Shown here: in pieces, positions 53,071 through 62,568 of the stretch | Layout: each line of letters opens with the position of its first letter | Position numbering within the stretch: position 1 is the first letter of the stretch | NCBI RefSeq assembly: GCF_027744825.2 | Contig: NC_071340.1 | Span: 3,417,501 to 3,481,500, forward strand | Direction of reading: 5' to 3' | DNA: 64,000 bases | Origin: Synchiropus splendidus | Lineage: Eukaryota > Chordata > Actinopteri > Syngnathiformes > Callionymidae | Program-made: the position numbers and the translations under genes | Notes under the pieces: generated by a model | Seen by the model: the letters and a program-made list of their open reading frames with translations, nothing else | Database searches by the model: none | Told to the model about the DNA's origin: nothing

Positions 53071-53229
53071 TCTGGGACACCAGTATCTGCTTCATTACAG
53101 TGCTGTGCAGAGTGCAGCGTCCCGAAATCCACCGGATTCCTGCATGACTGTTTATTCATTTGTGAATAAACTCCCTCTTTCTTGCTCAGCTCAGACTAGA
53201 ACCCTGACTGTAGCTGCTCAGTAAATGTT

Positions 53230-53480
53230 TTCCCTATAGGTTTGGAGGACTGTTAATGCCACTTTCTATTTCAGCCGCAGAGTGGCTAAACGAGGGCAAC
53301 GCAGTTCCTGCTGATCCACAGTGTAGGGTACACACCATATATGAGGGGTTGTAAACGCCACCTTCTATATCAGCTTAAGGTGACAAAGATGAGGCGGCAG
53401 CTCCTGCCACCCAGAGTGTAAAATTACACTCTATGTATGAGGGGTTGTTAATGCTACATCTTCACAACCCATTCATTAAT
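53230..53480 (+). repeat. Degenerate tandem repeat in DIRS 3' region
   Basis: Parallels 6880-7130: GGAGGACTGTTAATGCCACT, then TATATGAGGGGTTGTAAACG and AGTGTAAAATTACACTCTAT. Confidence 0.7.
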
Positions 53481-53829
53481 TCATTCACGCTGGATAGACC
53501 CTGGGCGTGGCGGTTGCATAAGAAGTCTCATAGGCCGGTCCCGTGTGAGGCCCTGGCCATCGGAGATATTGACAGGACCATGGGCACACCACCTTCCGTC
53601 ATACCAAAGCAACATCGCCGGTGACATTACAGGCGGTTCAGTGCAGTAAAACGTGCATCTCCTTGAAGGCTGTCTGCAAAGGAGCCAGCGGTGCCAGTCA
53701 GACGTCCGGTATGGATGGCCATGGTAATTGCTCATGGTTCTCAGGTCAGGCCACATTGCAAGGCTGGGGTTTAAGCTTTGTGGTCAAGATGACCTCATAG
53801 GTGTTCCAGAGTCCCGGGAGGTGTTCTGG

Positions 53830-55430
53830 ACTGCGTAACTCTGCCACCTGTGCTCACACACACACTCACACAAGGGTGTGCTGCAACCAGTTCATGTCCT
53901 GCAAACAGTCCTGCAGCAGGGGGCTACTTCAAGGCTAGCAGGTGGTCCTAAATGCTAAATCACCCTCAACACTCAAAGCATGTAATGCTAAATGGGTGTG
54001 GACTGTTGTCCGTTGCTAGTCCAGTTCATGCAGGGATCTCGAAGACTCAGACCTATCTCCAGACGCATCTGCCCCTATTGGGATCTTCAATTGGTATATA
54101 ATACTCTCTCTGAAGCTCCCTTCAAGCCCCTTGATCAGGCTCCTTTGGAGCAGCTCTCCTCCTGGGCCTGGCCTCCATCAGGAGGGTTTGGAGAACTATG
54201 TGCCTTCTCGATTAGTCTTTTTTCACAAATTTCTTTGTGCCAAGGTCAGCAATTTTTCAGTGAAGGCTTTCTGTCTTACCCGCCACCCGGATGAGAATCA
54301 CTGGCGCTTGCAGTGAGAGCCTTCAGGAAAACAGATAAGCTGTGGGTGGCTCTGGCAGGTGGTAAAAAGGGACAACATCCATAGCTGCCATCAGAGGAGT
54401 TTCCTTGGCAGAAACCTGCCAAGCAGCCTCCTCGGCTTCTGCCTCATCTTTTGCAGATTTCTATTTGTCTGACGGAGCACCTTCTTCTTTGCCTCACGTT
54501 GTCCTGTTTACAGGTGCTTCCAGCAGCTCTGGACAATAGATGAGAGAATCGCTCTCTTTGGCAGCGCTTTGTCATGGGCCAAACGTGTCTCCACTGGCGA
54601 GTTCTCCCTCCAAATATGGACGGTTATTACTGCCTAGTTCTTCCACGTTGGGCTCAAACTAGTGCTGTGGCGATGGGATGGCGTCAGGTTCCCCTGTGTA
54701 GTCGCCGGAGCAGGGAAGTACCTGGTTTGGCAACAAGAGGGCCCCAGGGGGACACCCATACCCGCTGTATGGAGGGTTACTCGTGAAACTTCACTACATT
54801 CGGACTAACAACATTTTGCGCGACCTTGGGGGTGAGGTCATTGCCGTAAGACATCGAGTAGGCCGGACTGGCGTGAGACCTGGCGTTTGGAGATAGCAGC
54901 AGGTCTCTTGGCACGCCACCCCTCTGTGATTAGAGACAGGCCACCGGTGAATTCTCCTGCGCACTTATCCGCAGTGTTGCTCCCCACACAAGGTCCAGCT
55001 CCAATCATTAAGGCGTCTGGACGTTGTAGTTCTTTCCTGTTTGCACTCCGCATTGTTTATCTCAGGACAGTCTATGTGGTGAGGATTCTCTCTCCACCTA
55101 GTCAAGCCCCGACTAGCGCATCTCCACATTAGCCAAAGGTTCTCCCATCTCTGCTACACCCGGACTTCGGTCATTGATGGATGGGAGAAGCGACGGAGCA
55201 ATCCAGCTGGGTCACACAAGGTTCCTGGTGGGGGTGCATCCATCGCCGTGTGGTCTCCTCTTCTGCACGGTCAAGTTCTTGGCCAGAGGGAGAGACCAGC
55301 AGGCGAAGCAAGGGCTTTGCCTCCTGATCTCAATATTCCTTCCATTTCTCCTACACTCGGACTACGGTCAAAGAGAGATGGAAATAAGGAACGATTGAAA
55401 GCAGATAAAGAGAAGATAAAGGGCAACCTT
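53830..55430 (+). mobile_element. DIRS family B 3' half, plus
   Basis: Begins with a CACACACACACTCACACAAG microsatellite-like junction also present at 15750-15780 and 43880-43895. It then carries recombinase (53990-54540), a long 3' region (54545-55160: GGGCCAAACGTGTCTCCACT and so on, without a frame I can assign) and the tail reading QVLGQRERPAGEARALPPDL, ending GGAACGATTGAAA at 55400 before satellite. Confidence 0.55.
53990..54545 (+). pseudogene. DIRS family B tyrosine recombinase, plus
   Basis: The frame reads SSWAWPPSGGFGELCAFSIS around 54150-54210; later frames read SLAETCQAASSASASSFADF (54405-54460, the Tyr block) and SSLPHVVLFTGASSSSGQ before a stop at 54538. The Arg block is not clear and the H-x-x-R block is deleted around 54375. 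It is the uninterrupted counterpart of the 42400-42860 copy. Confidence 0.6.
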
Positions 55431-57425
55431 ATCTCAGACTGAAAAAGCATTTTCTGCATTGTGCCATAACGTCTCAGGGAATCTTCAGAACATGACATTT
55501 TGACCTCCCAGTATAGCAGAATGGGTCTTTCTAGTAGTTGCACATCAAATCTAAGCTGTTTGAAGTGTTTTTCGAAAGTTATCAACATTTTAGGTTTGGC
55601 GTTCCGAAACCCACCTTATCTCAGACTGAAAACGCGTTTTCTGCATTGTGCCACAACTTCTGAGGGAAGCTTCAGAAGATAAAATTTTCACCTCCCACGA
55701 CAGCAGAAAGGGTCTTTTTTGTAGTTGCAGCAGAAATCTACGCTGTCTGAACTGTTTTTAGAGGGTTATCAACAATTTTATTTTTGCCGGTCCCAAACCC
55801 ACATTCTCTTCAGACGAAAACGCGTTTTACGCACTGTTCACTCACTGCAGAGCGATGCCCCAGAAAATGAAATTTTCACCTGCCACTATAGCAGAAACGG
55901 TATTACTACAAGGTGCAGAACTAACTCAACCTGTCTGAAGTGTTTTAAGAGTGTTAACATTTTTATTTTTGTCGGTCTGTAAACCACGTTTTCTTTGGGT
56001 GAAAACGCATTTTATGCACTGTTCACTCACTGCTCAGGGATGCCAGATAACATGAAAATTTCTCGAGCAGCTATAGGAGAAACACTCTTTCTCGTAAAAT
56101 AAACACTGAACCTACATTTCTGAACTGTATTTCAGGGGGTTATCAACTATTTTTTTTCCTGTTTTAGAAACCGAGCTTCTCTCGAGCTGAAAACGTGTTT
56201 TCTTGCACTGTTCACTCACTGATCAGAATATTTTAAGAACCTGAAAATATTACCTGCAAAAACAGTTTTTCTAATATATTCAACACTAAACCTACATTTT
56301 TGAACTGTTTTTAGAGGGTTATCAACAATTTTATTTTTGCCGTTCCGAAACCTACATTCTCTTTGGCCGGAAACGCATTTTACGATTCCCCAGAAGATGA
56401 AAATTTCACCTGCCACTATAGCAGAAAAGGTATTTCGACAAGGTGCAGAACTAACTCAACCTGTCTAAAGTGATTTAAGAGAGTTATCAACATTTTTAGT
56501 TCTATCTCTATTACTATTATTCCTTTGGCTGAAAACACGTTTTATGCACTGTTTACTCACTGCTCAGGGATGCCTCACAACATGAAAATTTCACTTGCCA
56601 CTATAGGAAAGGCACTCTTTCTAGTATATTCAACACTAAACGTACATTTCAGAACTTTTTTTAGACTTTTTCTCAGCGATGCCTCAGAACATGAAAATTT
56701 CAACTAATACTATAGCAGAATCTGCTATAGTCTTTCTAGTAGCTGCAGAACTAATTCAACCTCTCTGAAGTGGTTTCAATGAGTTATCAACATTTTAATG
56801 ATTGTCGGTCTGAAAACCACTGTCCCTCGGGAGAAAAAGCATTTTCTGCACTCTTCACTGACTAATCAGAATAGCCTGAGAGCAGTGAAAATATCAAGTG
56901 TAAATATAGCAAAAAGACTATTTCTAGTATATTCAGCACTCACACATTCAAAGCGATTTTATATTTTGAAAATGGCGTTCACTGCACTGTTCAAACACTG
57001 CTCAGTCGTGACTCAGAACATGAAAACTTCAACTGCAACAATAGGAAAAACTCTCTTTCTAGTATATTCAGCACTAAATGTACCTTTCTGAACTGTTTAT
57101 CAGTGTGTTATCAACTTCTTTTTTCCTGGTCAGAAACCGAGCTTCTCTCAGCCTGAAAACATGTTTTATGCACTGTTCACTCACTGCACAGGGATGCCTC
57201 AGAACATAAACATTTCACGTGCCAATATAAGCAGAAGGAGTGTTTTTAGTAAGTGCCAAACTAATTCAACTTGTCTGAAGTGGTTTCAGAGAGGTTACAA
57301 CATTTTCATGTCTATCTGTCTCAAAACCACAGTCCCTCGGGCTGAAAAAGCGTTTTCTGCAATGTTCAGTCACTGCTCAGCGAAGGCCTCAGAACATGAC
57401 AATTTGATGACAAAAAACTGCCTTT
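55430..57425 (+). repeat. ~185-bp satellite array, plus orientation (~11 monomers)
   Basis: Same family as the other arrays, for example CTGAAAACGCGTTTTCTGCA at 55626 and CGAAAACGCGTTTTACGCAC at 55815. The last monomer ends CTGCCTTTCTAGTGTGACGG, as at 19655-19690, where the cassette begins. Confidence 0.9.
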
Positions 57426-58250
57426 CTAGTGTGACGGCCATTTATGTGTGGTCACAGAGTATGTGTTAGATGTCATTTAATTATTTTAATTAAATAATTT
57501 AATGGAGTTGATTAACCGGCAGGTATATAATTAGGTCAGTAGAGGGCAGGAAAGGACAGAGGTTAGGCATTGAAGATGTGTGGGTAAATAGGAAGTGACA
57601 CTTTTTTTTATTACTTTTCTCACCATCGACAAATGTGGAAGCCTAGTGTGACTCTGTCCTCATTTAGTTTCAGGTTAGTCAAATCCATTTGTTTATAATG
57701 TTTGTTCCACTTGGGATTGATTGATTGGGGGTCTGAGTGTGTGGATGGTGACATGGTTTTTAAGTATACTGTTTTTCCTTCGTACTTTGAGTTCGCTCTG
57801 TGTGGATGTGGCACTTGTAAGCTCATACTGACAACCTACGCTGACATGGCACGGGTGATTGAGTTGTGTGGAGTTCGGTTTCCTTGTGGTGAATAACGGT
57901 GAAAAGTAAAGTTTTATTATTTCCCAACACTAGCCAAAAGGTTTAATGGCAGAGTTATACATTCAGATGAAAATAAATTATGCATGTGGTTCATGATGTA
58001 TGACAGTTGTTGTATGACAAAGTGAGATGTTTGGGAGTGATGTTTCAGAAAGACATCTAATTGTGGTGCGGGTTACCACAAAGAAAAAACAGAATCCCTT
58101 GGATTACTTTTCTCACCATCGACAAATGTGAAAGCTTTGTGTGGCTCTGTCCGCATTTTGTTTCAGACGGCGTTTTACTGACCACATTGAGACGCCACGT
58201 TTGAACTGAAGACAAGGTCACAGTATTCAGACCTGTTACAGATGCATAGT
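57426..58250 (+). other. Cassette with TATA box, acceptor modules and Cys-rich frame (copy 2)
   Basis: Compact version of 19680-21490: TATA block (TATATAAT at 57525-57532), ATG-containing GAAGATGTGTGGGTAAAT (57572), module 57611-57673, Cys-rich frame 57699-57896, module 58104-58166, then ACGGCGTTTTACTGACCACA leading to the minus ORF1-like unit. It lacks the ~1 kb promoter duplication of copy 1. Confidence 0.6.
57699..57896 (+). pseudogene. Small Cys-rich frame of unknown function (copy 2)
   Basis: Second copy of the frame at 20948-21145, same length and same TAA. It shares VFKYTVFPSY, the cluster C-G-C-G-T-C, KLILTT and DMARVIELCGV. The acidic patch is lost (SECVDGD only). 52 of 64 residues are the same. 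Most base changes alter the protein, as expected for neutral decay. The downstream exon-like part has an early TGA at about 58200 that copy 1 lacks. Confidence 0.4.
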
Positions 58251-59090
58251 TTCAGATACAAAGTTTTCTTCACGCTTTTGGAGGGAGCAGAGGTGAGAGC
58301 AGCGGACTGGTCTCTCCAAGATGAGAAGCGATGATCAGCACAGCTATGATTTGGACGGCTGAGGTCACCCCGCCCCTTCGACCAGTGACGGTGTTCCCCC
58401 CCGGGCAGTGGCTGTGTGTGGAGGAGGCGCCACGAGCGTAGCACCACGCCGACAGACTGTTGAAACTCAAAAATCTCTGGTAAAGTGAGAGAGGATCTGC
58501 GATGTATGAGCCTGTCCACGGAGCTCATAAAGAGCGCGTGATGTTCTCAAGCACTATGAGCTGGTTGCCGACGGTGTAAACATGGGTGGGATGGTCACTC
58601 CTCCCGGGGCGAACGCATCATGCATAGTGCATGACGGCTGAATGAGCGGGAACGCCGCGGTGGGAATCCAAACCCTCCACCAGGCAGTAAGCTCCGTACC
58701 CGACCAAGTGCGGTCCTAGTGCCAGTGGAGTGTAAGAACCGCGCCGGGAATAGTCCAGATTTCTTCCAGTTGTGGTCAGACAACATGCGGTCGTGCCCTT
58801 GGTGTAGTCTCGCCATCCAACGCCAGCAGGCCGTTAGTGAAGTGGGATGATTCTTGAGCTGGCGGCGGAGAGAGAGCTCAACTTCGATACGACGGCGGCG
58901 GATGACATGAGGCGCAGGAGAAGATCAAGCGGGAACGTACTTGACTCCACCACACGGAACTCAGCCAACTCTGGGAACAGAGTCTCCAGATCCACCTCAT
59001 AGCAGCACCTGGCTCTCGTCAAACTCATCCCATGGCTTGGAAGCAGGAAATGTGGAACGGCTGCTTGTAGGCCAGTCGCAGCGCCCTATT
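58250..59090 (-). pseudogene. ORF1-like unit, minus, beside cassette copy 2
   Basis: Minus frames: SSVDRLIHRRSSLTLPEIFE (58450-58528), ARLHQGHDRMLSDHNWKKSG (58760-58816) and CYEVDLETLFPELAEFRVVE (58950-59010). The unit ends at the satellite junction (GCGCCCTATTCGTATGGGAT). Same order and orientation as 21490-22425. Confidence 0.5.
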
Positions 59091-59094
59091 CGTA

Positions 59095-59990
59095 TGGGAT
59101 TAGTGTTGAATATAGTCGAAAGAGTGTTTTTTCTGTAGTTGCAGGCGAAACTTTCATGTTCTGAGGCATCGCTAAGCAGTGAGTGAACAGTGCAGAAAAC
59201 GCGTTTTCAGCCCGAGGGATTGTGTTTTTTTGTCCGACAAACATAAAAATGTTGATAACTCTTCTGACAGGTTGAATTCGTTCTGCAGCTATGAGAAAGA
59301 CCCCTTCTGGAATAGAGGCAGGTGATATTTTTATGTTCTGAGATTATTCTGATCAGTCAGTGAACAGTGCAGAATATGCATTTTCAGCCTGAGAGAAGCT
59401 TGGTTTCAGACTGTCAAAAATACAATAGTTGATAACCCTCTAAAAACGTTTTGCCTATAGTTGCAGGTGATATTGTCAAGTTCCGAGGCTTTTCTGATCA
59501 GTGAGTGAACAGCGCAAAAAATGCGTTTTCTGCCCGAGAGAAGCTGCGTTTCACACCGAAAAAGATAAAGATTTTGTTACATCTTTGAAACCACTTCTGA
59601 CTGTCACGGGTCAAGACGTGGAGCAGGACCCAAGTGCAGTGGTGAAAGTCACAGGAGGCAGGAACGAGTCAACATTTTAACATGTTGAATTAGATCGGCA
59701 CCTACTAATAAGACCCCGGTCTGCTTTAGTAGCAGGTGAAATTTTTATGTTCTGAGTCAGTCCTTAGCAGTGAGTGAACAGTGCAGAAAACGCATTTTCA
59801 GCGCAAGTGACTGTGGTAATTACATTTTTACAAACATAATAATGTACTTACCTCTGAAACCACTTCAGACATCGTGATTAAATTCTGCAACTACTAGAAA
59901 TACCACTTCTGCTATAGTTTGAGGTGACATTTTCATGTTCTGAGTCCCGCCTAAGCAGTAAGTGAACCGAGCAGAAAACACGTAAGAGAG
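59095..59990 (-). repeat. ~185-bp satellite array, minus orientation (~5 monomers)
   Basis: Reverse landmarks GCAGAAAACGCGTTTTCAGC (59193) and ATAAAAATGTTGATAACTCT (59243). A fragment of another repeat interrupts it at 59602-59680. The last monomer decays into AAACACGTAAGAGAGAGG at about 59985. Confidence 0.87.
59602..59680. repeat. Short fragment of the 32421-33135 repeat
   Basis: CTGTCACGGGTCAAGACGTG, then GGTGAAAGTCACAGGAGGCA and CGAGTCAACATTTTAACATG, closely matching the first ~80 bp of the repeat inserted in the Maverick. It is inserted in a satellite monomer. Two start points beginning at the same base suggest that this is a true terminus. Confidence 0.7.
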
Positions 59991-59999
59991 AGGAAGGAA

Positions 60000-60235
60000 A
60001 CCACTATCTGTCAAACCTGTAATGATTTATTGATTAATGACTCCGGAAGTAATAAACCCCACCCCTTCCGGAAGTAATAAAGCCCCTCCCCCTTTTTATA
60101 TCAAAAAGAAATTAAAATAATAACCCTCCCCTTTTTTATATCAACAGGAAATTAAAATAATAACCTCCCCTTGTTTTATGACGGGAAGGAAAATAACGGT
60201 GGTTGAGTGGGGAAGCTTCACCCTTGTGTGATACA
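60000..60235. other. Unassigned, with short duplications
   Basis: TTCCGGAAGTAATAAA occurs twice (near 60040 and 60068), and a ~50-bp unit with AGGAAATTAAAATAATAACC occurs twice (60105 and 60150). No gene seen. Confidence 0.5.
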
Positions 60236-60239
60236 AGGG

Positions 60240-60505
60240 TGTGGGGGTCGGTTACATCCTCACAGACGCAACAAATGGTTAAGCATGGCGGGGGTGTCAG
60301 GTAGGATCCGTGGGAGGGTGGGGTGTGGGGGGTCGGTTGCATCCTCTCAGACGCAACAAATGGTTAGACACGGCAGGGGGTGCCAGGTAGGGTCTGCGAG
60401 AAGGAGGGGTGGGGGGGTGTCGGCTACATCCTCACAGACGCAACAAATGGTTAGACACGGCAGGAGGGCCAGGTAGGGTCTGTGGGAGGAAGGGGTGTGA
60501 TGAGG
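60240..60505 (+). repeat. GC-rich minisatellite, 3 units of ~85 bp
   Basis: Units begin near 60247, 60331 and 60418 with GTCGGTTACATCCTCACAGA or close variants and contain ACGCAACAAATGGTTAGACA and GGGTCTGTGGGAGGA. G-rich runs such as GGTGGGGTGTGGGGGGTCGG lie between units. Confidence 0.85.
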
Positions 60506-60740
60506 CTTCGGGGATTACCTTGAGGGTGTGGGTAAAACCTGCGATATTATTTCTGGTTTAAACATTCTAGAAGTTATTTAACAGCTTATGAAGCAGTTTT
60601 TCATTCTTGAAATATTTCTTAAAGATAAAACAGTAGAAAGAAAACACTTTTTTTTTTTTTTTTTAAAGTCTGCACTCATAGTTCAAATGACACAGCCACC
60701 AACTCATGCACCATTTTTCAAAATGTGTTTAAAACAGATA

Positions 60741-61228
60741 ATTTGTACATGTCTGAGAAATACTTTTGGTTTTCAGAATAGAACAAAAGAAAGAAATACT
60801 TTTAGTTTTCAGAAAATAAGGTTGAGTGAACAAGAGTAAAACAAAAGAAAGAAATACTTTTAGTTTTTCAGAAAATAAGGTTGAGTGAACAAGAGTAAAA
60901 CAAAAGAAAGAAATACTTTTAGTTTTTCAGAAAATAAGGTTGAGTGAACAAGTGTAAAACAAAAGAAAGAAATACTTTTAGTTTTTTCAGAAAATAAGGT
61001 TGAGTGAACAAGGGTAAAACAAAAGAAAGAAATACTTTTAGTTTTTTCAGAAAATAAGGTTGAGTGAACAAGTGTAAAACAAAAGAAAGAAATACTTTTA
61101 GTTTTTCAGAAAATAAGGTTGAGTGAACAAGTGTAAAACAAAAGAAAGAAATACTTTTAGTTTTTTCAGAAAATAAGGTTGAGTGAACAAGGGTAAAACA
61201 AAAGAAAGAAATACTTTTAGTTTTTCAG
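60741..61228 (+). repeat. AT-rich minisatellite, 8 units of ~60 bp
   Basis: Eight copies of AAAAGAAAGAAATACTTTTA at 60783, 60842, 60902, 60961, 61021, 61081, 61140 and 61200, each followed by a T run and CAGAAAATAAGGTTGAGTGA. Units differ mainly in T-run length (4-6) and GAGT/GTGT/GGGT variants. Confidence 0.9.
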
Positions 61229-61660
61229 CATTAGTTCAGACGACACAGCTATTCAACTCATATGACTTTCTGCTGAATCAGTCTATTTAATTTTATACCC
61301 CGGTTTGAAACAATGCATTTTTACTTATTCAGGAAATACTTTCAAACAGCTGGGGTGACAACTGGTATTATGCCTGACTCTTTCTCAGACACTGAAACAG
61401 AGTCTGTGATAATTGGTTAATTTACAGGGGAGACGTGAGTTCTTTCCCACACGATTGAATCTTCAAAAGAGACAATTTGAAGGCAGAGCTCATTGACTTT
61501 CAGACAACGTTGTTTAGGCCGGGTTCACACCCAGGACACCCCACCTGTAGACCTTCCTTTTCAAATTACGCCATTTGGTGGAGGGTCGGTTCACACCTCT
61601 GAGCTACCTAGCAGACACGGGGCTCTTCCTGTGTTGTTTTGAAGTATTCAAATCAACAAA
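61229..61660. other. Unique sequence upstream of the spliced gene
   Basis: No frame or repeat. It contains two T-box half-site-like sequences (TTCACACCC at 61524-61532 and TTCACACCT at 61590-61598), listed separately as possible regulatory sites. Confidence 0.4.
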
Positions 61661-61806
61661 GGCGTCACCTAGGCCCTGCCCACACAAACGGAGTATTTAG
61701 GTGACCCTGATTCAGACCACATTTTACATCAGTTCAGGGGTAACCTTTGCTGTTGACCAGACCTCCCAGAACCTTAGCCGCCTCTCCAAAAGACTCCAGG
61801 CCTACC
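61524..61806 (+). promoter_or_regulatory. Putative promoter of the multi-exon gene
   Basis: Two T-box-like sites 66 bp apart are followed by an inverted pair GTCACCTA (61664-61671) and TAGGTGAC (61698-61705) that straddles a weak TATA-like TATTTAG (61694-61700). The first ATG, in the context ACCATGG, lies about 110 bp downstream at 61807. All inferred from sequence only. Confidence 0.35.
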
Positions 61807-62525
61807 ATGGATGCCTCTTCCTCCGCACAGCGTAGGTGAATATCAATCTATCTATTTGTCTATCTATCTATCTATGTACAGTATACATATATGTATATAC
61901 ATATATGTATATCTATGTATCTACATTTACATATATAAGTATAATAAAAACGTTATGTCATGTTTATCACGTACCACATCTCTTTTCATTCACAGATATC
62001 GTCACTCATCTGTGTGATGTTCATTTAACACAGAGTGATACAGGTAAAAAATATTTAATTATTTTATAATTCGTTGTTAATACCTCTACTATTAAGCGCT
62101 ACAACAACCGCTCTTCTATTTTTCAGATATTATCGCCTCCGCGGATAACTTTCCGGAGACGCTGATTGACGCTGAGGAGCTTGAGCGGTTAATGCGGGGA
62201 ACTTTTGAAGACGGAGGCATCCACACGGCTCTGTCGTCGGTGAATCCGAGAGCGAGTCTTCGTGTGAGCAGCGTTGAGGATCCGAACACCCCGTGTGTTA
62301 TAATAATCGACAGTGAGGACGAGTTTACCGCACCTCGGTCTGAGCCGAGTACAGGAAATCGACTGAAGGGGAGTAACCAGCGCTCTCTGAGTCGGAAACG
62401 GCGGTATAATTCGACACGGAAGCCAGGACCGTCGCGAGTCATTGGTGAGAAGGAGACAGCAATTCTAAACATAATTACGATAACTAGGTAAAGAATAACA
62501 ATATTTATTAAGTGTATATACGTGC

Positions 62526-62568
<43 letters not shown>

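Larger units (their letters stand above)
49408..53830 (+). mobile_element. DIRS-like retrotransposon, plus copy A3/B chimera
   Basis: The longest DIRS-like run: ORF1-like unit (49408-49955), gag/pol-start (50000-50735), family-B RT (50750-51480), RNase H and following domain (51500-52160), tyrosine recombinase (52200-53070) and 3' region with tandem array (53230-53480). The first half matches family B, while the part from 51500 on matches copies A1/A2, so it is either a full element or a recombinant. All frames are broken. Confidence 0.65.

Noticed and set aside
60240..60480. 89-codon frame at 60207-60476
   Set aside because: It is the translation of the 85-bp minisatellite.
60741..61228. 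CRISPR-like spacing of the eight 60-bp repeats
   Set aside because: Repeats are contiguous without unique spacers, and the context is a vertebrate genome.
61521..61533. GGTTCACACCC as a tRNA gene B box
   Set aside because: No A box or cloverleaf could be placed around it, and the second copy at 61588 also lacks one; a T-box half-site reading fits better.
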